A stretch of DNA of 64,000 nucleotides. It comes from Nocardia lijiangensis NBRC 108240 (lineage in GTDB: Bacteria; Actinomycetota; Actinomycetes; Mycobacteriales; Mycobacteriaceae). Each line of letters begins with the position of its first letter. Position 1 is the stretch's first letter. Below the pieces are notes generated by a model, which saw only the letters and a program-made list of their open reading frames with translations, was not told where the DNA came from and did no database searches. Both the position numbers and the translations under genes were made by a program. Location: NCBI RefSeq assembly GCF_001613045.1, contig NZ_BDBP01000023.1, positions 1-64,000 of the forward strand, read 5' to 3'. This document shows positions 8,410 through 19,633 of this stretch, in pieces.

Positions 8410-10962
8410 ATGCTCGACACGGTGGACGAAGCCCTGTGCGCGCTGGTCGGCGCGCTGAACCTGGAGCAGAAGGTGCGGCTGCTGACCGGCGCCGACATCT
8501 GGTCGACCGTGGCGGAGCCCGCGATCGGGCTGCGGTCGATGGTGCTCTCCGATGGGCCTTCGGGCGTACGCGGACCGACCTGGGACGAGCGCGACCCCTC
8601 GCTCAACCTCCCCTCGGCGACAGCGCTCGCGGCGACCTGGGATCTGGACCTTGCCCGCCGCTATGGCGCCGCGTCGGCGAGCGAGGCCAGGCGCAAGGGC
8701 GTGGACGTCGTACTCGGCCCGACGATCAACCTGCAGCGCAGTCCCTTGGGCGGCAGGCACTTCGAGGCGTACTCCGAAGACCCGCTGCTCACCGGCGAAC
8801 TGGCCGCGGCGTATGTCCGCGCGGTGCAGGAGCACGGCATCGCCGCGACGCCGAAACACTACGTGGCCAACGACTTCGAGACCGAGCGCTACACCGCCGA
8901 CGTCGAGCTGGACGAGCGCGCGCTGCGCGAACTGTATCTCGCGCCGTTCGAGGCGGCGGTGCGCGCGGGCGCGTGGCTGGTGATGTCGGCGTACAACTCC
9001 GTTCGTGGGATCACGATGTCCGAGAATCCGCTGCTGACAACACCGTTGCGCACCCAGTGGAATTTCGACGGCGTGGTGGTTTCGGACTGGATGGCGGTGC
9101 GCAGCACCGAGGCCGCGGCCAAGGCCGACCAGGATCTGGTGATGCCGGGCCCGGTGGGACCGTGGGGCGCGAAACTGGTTGCGGCGGTGCGATCCGGGGC
9201 GGTGCCGGAGGCCGTGATCGATGCGAAGGCGCTGCGCCTGCTGCGCTTGGCGCAGCGAGTCGGTGCGCTCGATCTGTCGGATTCCGCCTTGTGCGACGAC
9301 GGTTTCGATACCGCCGCGGTCGCCACGCACGGGGGTGTAGCGGTGCGGAATGTCCCTGTGCCGGAACCTGACTCGGTGCCGGATGATGCAGCGGAAGCGG
9401 ATGTCTCCGAGCGCGAGGGGCGCGAACTCGCCCGCGAAGTCGCGGCCGCGGGCATGGTGCTGCTCCGCAACAGCGGCGAATTGCCTTGGGCGAGTTCGGG
9501 TCCCGGTTCCATCGCGGTGATCGGGGAGGCGGCGATCTGGCCGCGCACACAGGGCGGCGGCAGCGCGACGGTGGTTCCCGCCGAGGTGATCAGCCCCGTG
9601 GACGGGCTGCGCGCGGCGCTGCCGGACACGTCCGTCACGGTGCATCCCGGCGTGCCGGTCCAGACCGGCATCCATGCGCTGCCACTGGCGTCGATGACAG
9701 ATCCGCAGACCGGCGAACCCGGGTTGCGCGCCCGTTTCCTGGCTGCCGACGGCGACGAGCTGCTGAGTGAGCAGCGGCGCGCGGCGCAGCTGGTCTACCT
9801 GGGCACGGTGCCCGCGGGCGCGGCCGCGCTCGAGCTGAGCACGGTGTACCGGCCGGGCCCCGACGAGCCCGCGGCGGTACGGCTCGGCGTCGCCGGGGTG
9901 GGGCGGATACGCATGGAGATCGACGGCGCCGCGGTCATCGACACCGCGCTCGGCGGCAGCGGCGATGCGCTCGGCGCCGCGCTGCTCACCCCCGACGTCG
10001 TCGCGGTGCCGGTGGCCACCGACGGCGACCGTCCGATCTCGATCACGGTGCGTCAGCAGCTCGAAAACGACGGCGCGGGACTGGGTCTGGTCGCGATCAC
10101 CGTGGGCACCGAGGCAGCGCACACCGATCCCGCGGACGCCATCGCCGATGCGGCCGCGCTGGCAGGCGCCGCCGACGCCGCCGTCGTCGTGGTCGGCACC
10201 AGCTCGCAGACCGAGAGCGAGGGCTTCGACCGCGGCACGCTCGCGTTGCCCGGCGCCCAGGACGATCTGGTGCGCGCGGTGGCGCGGGCCAATCCCCGCA
10301 CCGTCGTGGTGGTGAATTCCGGCGGACCGGTGCTGCTGCCCTGGCGCGACGAGGTGCCCGCGGTGCTGCTGACCTGGTTCGGCGGCCAGGAATCGGGCCA
10401 CGCGCTGGCCGACGTGCTGCTCGGCCGGGCCGAACCGGGCGGCAGGCTGCCCACCACCTGGCCCGCCGCCGAGGCCGACGTGCCCGTGCTCTCGACCACG
10501 CCGGAGAACGGGGTGCTGCGCTACGCCGAAGGTATCCATATCGGCTATCGCGCCTGGTTGCGCGCGGGTGTCACGCCGGCCTACCCGTTCGGGCACGGAC
10601 TCGGTTACAGCACTTGGGAACTCGCCGATCTCGCGGTGTTTGCTCCGGAGCCGGACGGGACGGTGGCGGTGGCGCTCACCGCGCGCAACACCGGTGCGCG
10701 GGCCGGGAAACAGGTTGTCCAGGTGTATCTGTCCCGTCGCGATTCCGCGGTGGAGCGGCCGGTGCGGTGGCTGGCGGGGTTCGCCACTGTGTTCGCGGAG
10801 GCGGGGAGGTCGATTCCGGTGCGAATCAGTCTGCCGCCGAGGGTGTTCGAGCACTGGGACGGGGGCTGGCGGACCGAACCGGGGGCGTTCACGGTGCATG
10901 CCGGGACGAGCGTGGTCGAGCTGCCGTTGCGTGCGTCCACGGTGGTCGGCGCGGTCGTGTAG
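8410..10962 (+). CDS. Glycoside hydrolase family 3 beta-glucosidase
   Basis: An 850-residue GH3 enzyme. The N-terminal barrel shows SDGPSGVRGPTWD, GPTINLQRSPLGGRHFEAYSED and the ATPKHYVANDFETER substrate-binding KH motif. VVVSDWMAV carries the nucleophile at about Asp226. The second alpha/beta sandwich is interrupted near residues 430-560 by a beta-rich insert resembling PA14, and a fibronectin-III-like domain closes the C-terminus. No signal peptide is visible, so it probably acts on imported beta-glucosides or aryl glucosides. ATG 8410 is preceded by GAGGAGG at good spacing. Confidence 0.92.
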   Translation: MLDTVDEALCALVGALNLEQKVRLLTGADIWSTVAEPAIGLRSMVLSDGPSGVRGPTWDERDPSLNLPSATALAATWDLDLARRYGAASASEARRKGVDVVLGPTINLQRSPLGGRHFEAYSEDPLLTGELAAAYVRAVQEHGIAATPKHYVANDFETERYTADVELDERALRELYLAPFEAAVRAGAWLVMSAYNSVRGITMSENPLLTTPLRTQWNFDGVVVSDWMAVRSTEAAAKADQDLVMPGPVGPWGAKLVAAVRSGAVPEAVIDAKALRLLRLAQRVGALDLSDSALCDDGFDTAAVATHGGVAVRNVPVPEPDSVPDDAAEADVSEREGRELAREVAAAGMVLLRNSGELPWASSGPGSIAVIGEAAIWPRTQGGGSATVVPAEVISPVDGLRAALPDTSVTVHPGVPVQTGIHALPLASMTDPQTGEPGLRARFLAADGDELLSEQRRAAQLVYLGTVPAGAAALELSTVYRPGPDEPAAVRLGVAGVGRIRMEIDGAAVIDTALGGSGDALGAALLTPDVVAVPVATDGDRPISITVRQQLENDGAGLGLVAITVGTEAAHTDPADAIADAAALAGAADAAVVVVGTSSQTESEGFDRGTLALPGAQDDLVRAVARANPRTVVVVNSGGPVLLPWRDEVPAVLLTWFGGQESGHALADVLLGRAEPGGRLPTTWPAAEADVPVLSTTPENGVLRYAEGIHIGYRAWLRAGVTPAYPFGHGLGYSTWELADLAVFAPEPDGTVAVALTARNTGARAGKQVVQVYLSRRDSAVERPVRWLAGFATVFAEAGRSIPVRISLPPRVFEHWDGGWRTEPGAFTVHAGTSVVELPLRASTVVGAVV

Positions 10963-10968
10963 GGGGAA

Positions 10969-10995
10969 CGGTGCCGCTGACGATCGGCGGTACCG
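10969..10995 (+). terminator. Hairpin after the GH3 gene
   Basis: The arms CGGTGCCGC (10969-10977) and GCGGTACCG (10987-10995) pair with one G-T wobble around a 9-nt loop, seven bases past the GH3 stop. There is no U-tract, as is usual in high-GC actinobacteria. It is a likely end of the GH3 transcript. Confidence 0.5.
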
Positions 10996-11081
10996 GATCG
11001 AGCGCGCCAGCGTCCGCGGCTTTCGTGCCGACTGGCACCGGTGCGATACGGCCGAGCTCGGCGGCATATGCGAAGCGTCGG

Positions 11082-11109
11082 ATGTCCACAGGCGGGTGAG
11101 TTGTCCACA
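11082..11109 (+). promoter_or_regulatory. Two DnaA-box-like sites upstream of ssb
   Basis: ATGTCCACA at 11082-11090 and TTGTCCACA at 11101-11109 lie in the same orientation 19 bases apart. The second is exactly the actinobacterial DnaA-box consensus as I remember it, and the first differs by one base. They sit 120-150 bases upstream of the ssb-like gene, where DnaA could influence its expression (inference only). Confidence 0.4.
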
Positions 11110-11230
11110 GGCGCGAAACCGGGGGTTCCTTCACACCCCGTGCCGGGGCGAGGCTGGATACGCCCTCGTGGAGGGGGAGGAAGCACCCGGAGCATCCGCA
11201 CCCGGGTCGGACAGGTGAAGGGGCGAGATC

Positions 11231-11746
11231 ATGTACGAAGCGATGGCGACGGTGGTCGGAACCGTGGTGACCCACCCGGTCAAGCGGGACCTGAGCAACG
11301 GCGAACAGGTGCTGACCTTCCGCGTGGCCAGCAACTCGCGCAGGCTGGACTACGCGACGGGGGAGTGGATCGACAGCGGGACGTTGTACCTCACGGTGAC
11401 CTGCTGGCGTCGCCTGGTCGGCGGTGTGGACGCGTCGGTGCGGCGCGGCGACCCGGTGCTCGTCTACGGGCAGCTGCGTTCGCACGAGTACCGGACCAAG
11501 GACGGCATCGAGCGGCGTGATCTGGAGATGCGGGCCACAGCCGTCGGCCCCGATCTGTCCCGGTGCACCGCCCAGGTCCACCGTCGATCGGAGACCGGAG
11601 GTGGGCCGAGCGCCCTGATACGGAATACTTGTGTCGGATCCAGCGCTGAAAACCGTGCACGCGTCGGCGAGGAATTGGGGGACAGTGCCGCGATCGTGGC
11701 TTCCGTACCTTCCGGAAGTGCCGCACCCGAGCCCGTCGACGCCTGA
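11231..11746 (+). CDS. ssb: Single-stranded DNA-binding protein paralogue
   Basis: A 171-residue OB-fold protein. MATVVGTVVTHPVKRDL opens the fold, VASNSRR, DSGTLYLTVTCWR and GDPVLVYGQLRSHEYRTKDG are the strand motifs of bacterial SSB, and the OB domain ends near residue 110. The C-terminal 60 residues lack the acidic DDDIPF-type tip of replicative SSB, so this is a second, accessory SSB, the position taken by Rv2478c in M. tuberculosis. It is followed by ettA. An AGGTGAAGGGG purine run precedes ATG 11231. Confidence 0.88.
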   Translation: MYEAMATVVGTVVTHPVKRDLSNGEQVLTFRVASNSRRLDYATGEWIDSGTLYLTVTCWRRLVGGVDASVRRGDPVLVYGQLRSHEYRTKDGIERRDLEMRATAVGPDLSRCTAQVHRRSETGGGPSALIRNTCVGSSAENRARVGEELGDSAAIVASVPSGSAAPEPVDA

Positions 11747-11859
11747 TCCCGCCCGCAGAACGCCGGGCGCAAGCACGGTGAATCCGGCGCGAGGATGCCC
11801 GCGTGCCGTGAGTGGCTCTGCTTCGTTCCACTGTTCCCGAGACCGATAGGCTTCCGCAT

Positions 11860-13536
<1,677 letters not shown>

Positions 13537-13547
13537 GCAGTACCCGC

Positions 13548-13581
13548 CGACGGGGCGACCGCCGCGCGCATCGCCCCGTCG
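13548..13581 (+). terminator. Terminator hairpin after ettA
   Basis: CGACGGGGCGA (13548-13558) pairs perfectly with TCGCCCCGTCG (13571-13581) across a 12-nt loop, eleven bases after the ettA stop. It separates ettA from the long gdh leader. Confidence 0.65.
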
Positions 13582-13934
13582 CAAGGCCGCTTCACCGAAG
13601 AAACTGCGGAGTAATATCCGCGGGCGGTCGCTCCATCGAAGGAAATACGGTCGGCCCCATCTCGTCCCCGAAACTGACTAAGGTGGGAAACGTGCAAGCG
13701 CAGGCGCTCTCCGGGCAATGGGTCGTTCCCACCTCGATCGCGTCTACGTGACGTTGCCGGTCCGATCGGGTGCTGTGCCGAGACCGTCGACCTCGGCAAT
13801 TCAGCGGCGAACGCACGGTATCGGTGAACACCCTGCATTTGGAAGGGAATTCACCCCCGCGTCAGCACGGCACAGTTACCCTCGGACCGGCGTCACTTTG
13901 TTGCGGAACCGAATCCGAGGGAGTTGGCGAAAAA
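13582..13934 (+). other. Long leader region of gdh with nested inverted repeats
   Basis: These 353 bases hold no convincing gene. AGGTGGGAA (13681-13689) and TTCCCACCT (13726-13734) form a perfect 9-bp outer stem, and the enclosed sequence has a smaller AGCG-CAGG-CGCT hairpin at about 13695-13706. The frame of gdh is open across part of the region, which allows alternative upstream starts. A regulated leader is possible but no known riboswitch is recognised. Confidence 0.35.
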
Positions 13935-16900
13935 ATGACGGTCTCGTCCGAATTGTCCGGTGCGGCGTGGGCCGCGAGTTTGCCGCAGTCGCTGCGCGGT
14001 GATCTCGCGACCCTCGAAGAGGCGTATTTCCGCCACGTCGACGCGGGCGATGTGGACTGTGCAATCACCGGTATCACCCAGATTTTCCGGCGACACCTGG
14101 AATTGGCGATGACGCGCCAGACCGGTCGCGCCCTTGTCCAGGTCTATCACCCGGACGACGGGTCCGGGCTCGGCGCCGCGGTCCAGGTCGTGACCGACGA
14201 TATGCCGCTGCTGGTCGAATCGATCTCCTCGTCGCTGAGCCGCGCCGGGCTGAGCGTCAGCGAGGTGATCCATCCGATCTTCGAGGTGGAGCGGGACTCC
14301 GACGGTCGGCTGACCAGGGCAGTACCGCACGAGGTGGACGCCAACGGCTCGATGGCGCTGCGTGAGTCGTGGATGCACCTGCAACTGCATCCCTCCACCA
14401 GCCGCGCCCAGCTCGACCACATCGAACAGTCGATGCCGGACGTGGTGGCCGACGTGCGACAGGTCATCGGTGACACCGAGGCCATCAGGCAGGTTCAGAG
14501 CGCCCTGGCCGACGATCTGGAACGGGCGGCGAAATCCGGCTCCGCGCCGTTCCCCGCAACCGATCTGGTCGACTGCGGCAATCTGCTGCGCTGGCTCGGC
14601 GAGGGTAATTTCACGGTGCTCGGTTACGCCCGGTACCGTCTCAGCACCGAGGGCGACAAGACGGTGTCGAATCCGTTGCCCGGCACCTGCCTCGGCGTGC
14701 TGCGCCCGGACGTCGGTACCGATTTTCGTGTCCCGGTCAACGGCGCCGATCGTCCGTTGCTGACTTTGATCCAGGGACTGGTGCCCGCCACCGTGCACCG
14801 TTCGGTGTACCCGTATTTCGTGGGCGTCGCCGATTTCGACGAGTCCGGCGCGATCATCGGCGAGCATCTGTTCATCGGCGTGTTCACCGTGACGGCCATG
14901 CACGAGAACGTGCTCGACATTCCGTTGATCGGTCGCCGGGTGCGCTCGGTGATCGAGGAGAGCGGATTCGACCTGGACTCCTTCTCCGGCCAGGCCATGC
15001 TCGAGGTCATCCAGAGCTTTCCGCGGACCGAGCTGTTCTCCTCCGACGCCGAGACCATGCGGCGCACCGCGACCGCGGTGCTCAACGTCGGCCTGCGTCG
15101 CCAAGTCCGCCTTTTCCTGCGCCTGGACACCTACGGCCGGTTCGTGGCCTGCATGGTGTACCTGCCGCGCGACCGCTACACCACCCGGGTGCGGCTGGAG
15201 ATGCAGGAGATCCTGGTCCGCGAACTGGGCGGCGAGTCCATCGACTATTCCGCGCGGGTGAGCGAAAGCGAGCTCGCCAGTGTGTATTTCACGGTGCGGA
15301 TGCCCGAGGCCGGGTTCACCGTGCCCGCCGAAGCGCCCGTCGTCGCCGACACCTCCGAAGCCAACCGGTTGCGCATCCAGCGCCTGCTCGCCGAGGCGAG
15401 CAACACGTGGGACGACCACCTCAACGACGAGGTGAGCACCTCGACGGTGCTCGATCCCGCGGTGGTGCAGCGCTACGTCGCCGCCTTCCCCGAGGGGTAC
15501 AAGCAGGACTTCAGCCCGGGCCGCGCCCTGCGCGACATCGGCAGGCTGGAGCGCATGGCCGAGGGCGCCATCGCCCAGCACCTCTACCGCAAGCCGGAAT
15601 CGGAGCCCGGCTCGTGGCGCTTCTCCCTGTACATCGGCGGCACCGGCATCTCGCTGAGCCAGGTGCTTCCGGTGTTGCAGAGCCTCGGCGTCGAGGTGGT
15701 CGACGAGCGGCCCTATCAGCTCCAGCTCGACCCGGCCACGCCCGGCGGCCCGAGCGTGGAGCGCTGGATCTACGATTTCGGGCTGCTCGCGCGCCCCGAA
15801 TTGCTGCGCAGCTCCCTGGACCGCGACCTGGACGCGGAACTGCTGGAAGCCCCGGCGCGGGCCGACGTCCTGGAGGCGGAGGTGCGCGGGCTGCGCGAAC
15901 GTTTCACCGATGCGTTCGCGGCGGTCTGGTACGGCCGCGCCGAGGCCGACGGACTCAACGAGCTGGTGCTGCGTGCGCGGCTGCCATGGCGCGCCGTGTC
16001 GATCCTGCGCACCTACGCGAAATACCTTCAGCAGGCCGGTTTTCCGTACAGTCAGGCCAACATCACCCGGGTGCTGCTGGCCTACCCGGATGTGGCGCGG
16101 TTGTTCGTCGACCTGTTCACCGCGCGGTTCGACCCGGACACCGTGTCGGCCGAGCACGCCGCCGAGCTGGAGACCCAACTGCGTGCCCGCGTCGACGAGG
16201 TGGTGAGCCTGGACGCCGACCGCATCCTGCGCGCCATCCTCGGCCTCGTGAAGGCGACACTGCGCACCAACTACTATGTGGCCGACTTCGAGGGCATGTC
16301 GCGCGACTACGTCTCGATGAAGGTCGAGCCGCGCGAGATCGCCGAATTGCCCAAGCCGCGACCGCAATTCGAGATCTTCGTGTACTCGCCGAGGGTCGAG
16401 GGCGTGCACCTGCGCTTCGGTCCGGTGGCGCGCGGCGGCCTGCGCTGGTCGGACCGCCTGGAGGATTTCCGCACCGAGATCCTGGGCCTGGTGAAGGCGC
16501 AGGCGGTGAAGAACGCGGTGATCGTCCCGGTCGGCGCCAAGGGCGGATTCGTGGTGAAGCAGCCGCCCGCCTCGACCGGCGATCCGGTCGCCGATCGGCA
16601 GGCGCTCGGCGCCGAGGGCGTCGCCTGCTACCGCACCTTCATCTCCGGCCTGCTCGACATCACCGACAACGTCGACCTGACCACGGGCCGGGTGCTGCCG
16701 CCCGCCAGGGTGATCCGCCGCGACAGCGACGACACCTACCTGGTGGTCGCCGCCGACAAGGGCACCGCGACCTTCTCCGACATCGCCAACGGCGTGGCGC
16801 AGGGCTACGGGTTCTGGCTCGGCGACGCCTTCGCCTCCGGCGGTTCCGCGGGCTACGACCACAAGGCCATGGGCATCACCGCCAAGGGCGCGTGGGAGAG

Positions 16901-18875
16901 CGTGAAGCGCCACTTCCGCGAGATGGACATCGATACCCAGACCGAGGACTTCACCGTGGTCGGCATCGGCGACATGAGCGGCGACGTGTTCGGCAACGGC
17001 ATGCTGCTCTCCGAGCACATCCGGCTGGTCGCGGCCTTCGACCACCGGCACATCTTCCTCGATCCGAATCCGGATGCCGCGCGGTCGTTCCGGGAGCGGC
17101 AGCGCATGTTCGCACTGCCGCGGTCCTCGTGGGCGGACTACGACACCTCGCTGATCAGCGCGGGCGGCGGCGTCTGGGATCGCACGGTGAAGTCCGTGCC
17201 GATCAGCCCGCAGGCGCGGGCGGCGCTCGGCCTTGCCGACGAGGTCGAGTCGCTCTCGCCGCCGGAACTGGTGCGCGCGATCCTGCTCGCGCCCGCGCAG
17301 CTGCTGTGGAACGGTGGCATCGGCACCTACATCAAGGCGAGCGCCGAGTCCAACGCCGACGTCGGCGACAAGTCCAACGACCCGGTGCGCGTCAACGGAA
17401 ACCAGTTGCGGGTCAGGGTGATCGGCGAGGGCGGCAATCTGGGCGCCACCGCGCTCGGTCGCATCGAGTTCACCCGCAACGGCGGCAAGATGAACACCGA
17501 CGCGCTGGACAACTCCGCGGGCGTGGACTGCTCCGACCACGAGGTCAACATCAAGGTCCTGCTCGACGGCGTGGTCAGCGGCGGGCTGCTGTCCGAGGAG
17601 GAGCGCAACCCGCTGCTCGCGTCGATGACCGACGAGGTTGCCGAGATGGTGTTGCGGGACAACGTGTCCCAGAACTTCCTGATGGGCATGGCCCGCTTCG
17701 AGGCGCCGCGCATGATGAACGTCAATATGCGCCTCGTCGACGAACTCGAACAGCGCCGCGGCCTGGACCGCGAGCTCGAGGCGCTGCCCTCTCCCGCGGA
17801 GATGAAACGGCGTCAGGAGGACGGCGCGGGCCTGTGCTCGCCGGAACTGGCCAATCTCATGGCGCACGTGAAGCTTTCGCTCAAGACCGACCTGCTCGAC
17901 TCCGATCTGCCGGACATGGCCTACTTCGCGGCCCGGCTGCCGGAGTACTTCCCGACGCCGCTGCGGACCCGTTTCGGCAGCGCCATCAAGAAGCACCGGC
18001 TGCGCCGGGAGATCGTCACCACCATGATCGCCAACGAGATGGTGGATTACGGCGGGATCAGCTACGCGTTCCGGCTGACCGAGGAGGTGGGGGCGACGAC
18101 CATCGACGCGGTGCGCGCCTTCGCCGCGACCACCGAGATCTTCGACCTGCACGCCATGTGGGCGCGGATCCGATCGGCCGACGTCCCCATCTCCGTGCGT
18201 GACGAACTGGAGCTGGAGACGAAGCGCACCCTCGATCGGGCCTCGCGCTGGCTGCTCAGCAATCGTCCCCAGCCGATCGCAGTCGGCGCCGAGATCAACC
18301 GGTACAGCCGGGGCGTGCGCGAGCTGGCCTCGAAGGTGCCCGGCTGGTTGCGCGGCCACCACGTGGCGACGCTGACCGATCAGTCCGCCGAGTTGATCGC
18401 GCGCGGCGCGCCGACCGATCTGGCCACCGAGGTGTTCGGCCTGCTGACTCTGTTCCCGCTGCTCGACGTGCTCGACATCGCCGACATCACCGACCGCGAC
18501 GGCGAGGAGGTCGGCGCGCTGTACTACGCGCTGAACGACCACCTCAAGATCGATTGGCTGCTGCAGGCGGTGAGTCACCTGGAGCGCGGGGACCGCTGGC
18601 ACGCGCTGGCCAGGCTGTCGCTGCGCGACGACATGTACGGTTCGCTGCGCTCGCTCACCCTGGACGTGCTCTCCGCCGGTGAACCGGAGGAGACCGCCGA
18701 CGAGAAGATCGCCTACTGGGAGTCGAAGAACCAGTCCAGGCTGGGTCGCGCGCGGGCGGCGCTGTCGGAGCTGTTCGAATCCGGGGCCCACGACCTGGCG
18801 ACGCTGTCCGTGGCGGCGCGGCAGGTGCGCAGCATGGTCAGCGGCGTCGGCGCGCAGTCGGAGGTGCCGCGCTAG
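13935..18875 (+). CDS. gdh: NAD-specific glutamate dehydrogenase, large type
   Basis: A 1646-residue enzyme of the bacterial large GDH class (about 1600 residues; Rv2476c-like). It oxidatively deaminates glutamate to 2-oxoglutarate with NAD+. An N-terminal half with ACT-like domains (to about residue 700) precedes the catalytic core. The core has FGPVARGGLRWSDRLEDFRTE, the VPVGAKGGFVVK catalytic-lysine motif, GIGDMSGDVFGNGM and GEGGNLGATALGR for the dinucleotide fold. A helical C-terminal domain follows. I chose ATG 13935 because GAGGGAG lies just upstream and the protein then matches family N-termini; upstream in-frame starts exist. Confidence 0.95.
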   Translation: MTVSSELSGAAWAASLPQSLRGDLATLEEAYFRHVDAGDVDCAITGITQIFRRHLELAMTRQTGRALVQVYHPDDGSGLGAAVQVVTDDMPLLVESISSSLSRAGLSVSEVIHPIFEVERDSDGRLTRAVPHEVDANGSMALRESWMHLQLHPSTSRAQLDHIEQSMPDVVADVRQVIGDTEAIRQVQSALADDLERAAKSGSAPFPATDLVDCGNLLRWLGEGNFTVLGYARYRLSTEGDKTVSNPLPGTCLGVLRPDVGTDFRVPVNGADRPLLTLIQGLVPATVHRSVYPYFVGVADFDESGAIIGEHLFIGVFTVTAMHENVLDIPLIGRRVRSVIEESGFDLDSFSGQAMLEVIQSFPRTELFSSDAETMRRTATAVLNVGLRRQVRLFLRLDTYGRFVACMVYLPRDRYTTRVRLEMQEILVRELGGESIDYSARVSESELASVYFTVRMPEAGFTVPAEAPVVADTSEANRLRIQRLLAEASNTWDDHLNDEVSTSTVLDPAVVQRYVAAFPEGYKQDFSPGRALRDIGRLERMAEGAIAQHLYRKPESEPGSWRFSLYIGGTGISLSQVLPVLQSLGVEVVDERPYQLQLDPATPGGPSVERWIYDFGLLARPELLRSSLDRDLDAELLEAPARADVLEAEVRGLRERFTDAFAAVWYGRAEADGLNELVLRARLPWRAVSILRTYAKYLQQAGFPYSQANITRVLLAYPDVARLFVDLFTARFDPDTVSAEHAAELETQLRARVDEVVSLDADRILRAILGLVKATLRTNYYVADFEGMSRDYVSMKVEPREIAELPKPRPQFEIFVYSPRVEGVHLRFGPVARGGLRWSDRLEDFRTEILGLVKAQAVKNAVIVPVGAKGGFVVKQPPASTGDPVADRQALGAEGVACYRTFISGLLDITDNVDLTTGRVLPPARVIRRDSDDTYLVVAADKGTATFSDIANGVAQGYGFWLGDAFASGGSAGYDHKAMGITAKGAWESVKRHFREMDIDTQTEDFTVVGIGDMSGDVFGNGMLLSEHIRLVAAFDHRHIFLDPNPDAARSFRERQRMFALPRSSWADYDTSLISAGGGVWDRTVKSVPISPQARAALGLADEVESLSPPELVRAILLAPAQLLWNGGIGTYIKASAESNADVGDKSNDPVRVNGNQLRVRVIGEGGNLGATALGRIEFTRNGGKMNTDALDNSAGVDCSDHEVNIKVLLDGVVSGGLLSEEERNPLLASMTDEVAEMVLRDNVSQNFLMGMARFEAPRMMNVNMRLVDELEQRRGLDRELEALPSPAEMKRRQEDGAGLCSPELANLMAHVKLSLKTDLLDSDLPDMAYFAARLPEYFPTPLRTRFGSAIKKHRLRREIVTTMIANEMVDYGGISYAFRLTEEVGATTIDAVRAFAATTEIFDLHAMWARIRSADVPISVRDELELETKRTLDRASRWLLSNRPQPIAVGAEINRYSRGVRELASKVPGWLRGHHVATLTDQSAELIARGAPTDLATEVFGLLTLFPLLDVLDIADITDRDGEEVGALYYALNDHLKIDWLLQAVSHLERGDRWHALARLSLRDDMYGSLRSLTLDVLSAGEPEETADEKIAYWESKNQSRLGRARAALSELFESGAHDLATLSVAARQVRSMVSGVGAQSEVPR

Positions 18876-19117
18876 GCGTACGCGGCGGGGGTTGCGCCGA
18901 GTCGGCGGCACCCCCGCCCATCGCCCCCGTCAGGACCCGTCGGGACGATATTGCGATACTGGTCGTCGAAGATCGGTCTCGGTCCGGGCCCGCCCCGGGT
19001 CGCCGTGTTGGAGTTGTCGGATTTTCCAGACCCACGATCTCGCCTCGTCTGCCTGTTGCGGCGCCGCAGCGTGTGCGTCCTGGTGGGTGACTGGGCGTCC
19101 ACCGGAGGTACCACGCA

Positions 19118-19588
19118 GTGACTAATTCGTTGAACGGTGACGGGAAGAGCTACGGGGGTTCCGTGCTGCTGCCCAAGCGTTTTCACGCCAAGGTCGAGAT
19201 CCGATGGTCCGACATGGATGTGTTCCAGCACGTCAACCACGCCAGGATGGTGACGCTGCTGGAAGAGGCGCGTATCCCGTGGCTGTTCGAAGAGGGCCGC
19301 CCGACCTCCGCGCTGCGGTCCGGCTGCGTCCTGGCCGACCTGCGCGTGCGCTACCGCGGTCAGCTCCGTCACGAGGACACCCCGCTCGACATCGCGATGT
19401 GGATCGAGCAGTTGCGTGCGGTCGATTTCACGGTCGGCTACGAGGTGCGGGCCAACGGCGCAGCGCCCGATTCGCCGCCCGCCGTGCTCGCCACCACCCA
19501 GCTCGCCGCGTTCGACATCGACACCCAGCGCCTGCGCCGCCTCACTGACCCGGAGCGCGACTACCTCACCGAGTGGATGGACAAGTGA
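19118..19588 (+). CDS. Acyl-CoA thioesterase, hot-dog fold (4HBT)
   Basis: A 156-residue single hot-dog domain. VEIRWSDMDVFQHVNHARMV contains the D-x-D/N-H active-site signature of 4-hydroxybenzoyl-CoA thioesterase-type enzymes, and LLEEARIPWLF forms the long central helix. GTG 19118 is chosen because GGAGGT stands eight bases upstream. It is the positional counterpart of Rv2475c behind gdh. Acyl-CoA substrate unknown. Confidence 0.9.
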   Translation: MTNSLNGDGKSYGGSVLLPKRFHAKVEIRWSDMDVFQHVNHARMVTLLEEARIPWLFEEGRPTSALRSGCVLADLRVRYRGQLRHEDTPLDIAMWIEQLRAVDFTVGYEVRANGAAPDSPPAVLATTQLAAFDIDTQRLRRLTDPERDYLTEWMDK

Positions 19589-19633
19589 CCGCGACGTGCT
19601 GATCGCCGGTCCCATGACGACAGAGTGGTTGTG

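Noticed and set aside
8101..11067. A 988-codon open frame opposite the GH3 gene
   Set aside because: Same shadow effect in high-GC DNA. Composition is Arg/His-rich and no family is recognised.
13893..18911. A very long open frame on the minus strand opposite gdh
   Set aside because: It is a codon-bias shadow of the plus-strand glutamate dehydrogenase. The translation is Arg/His/Gln-rich without any motif, whereas the plus strand has clear GDH signatures.
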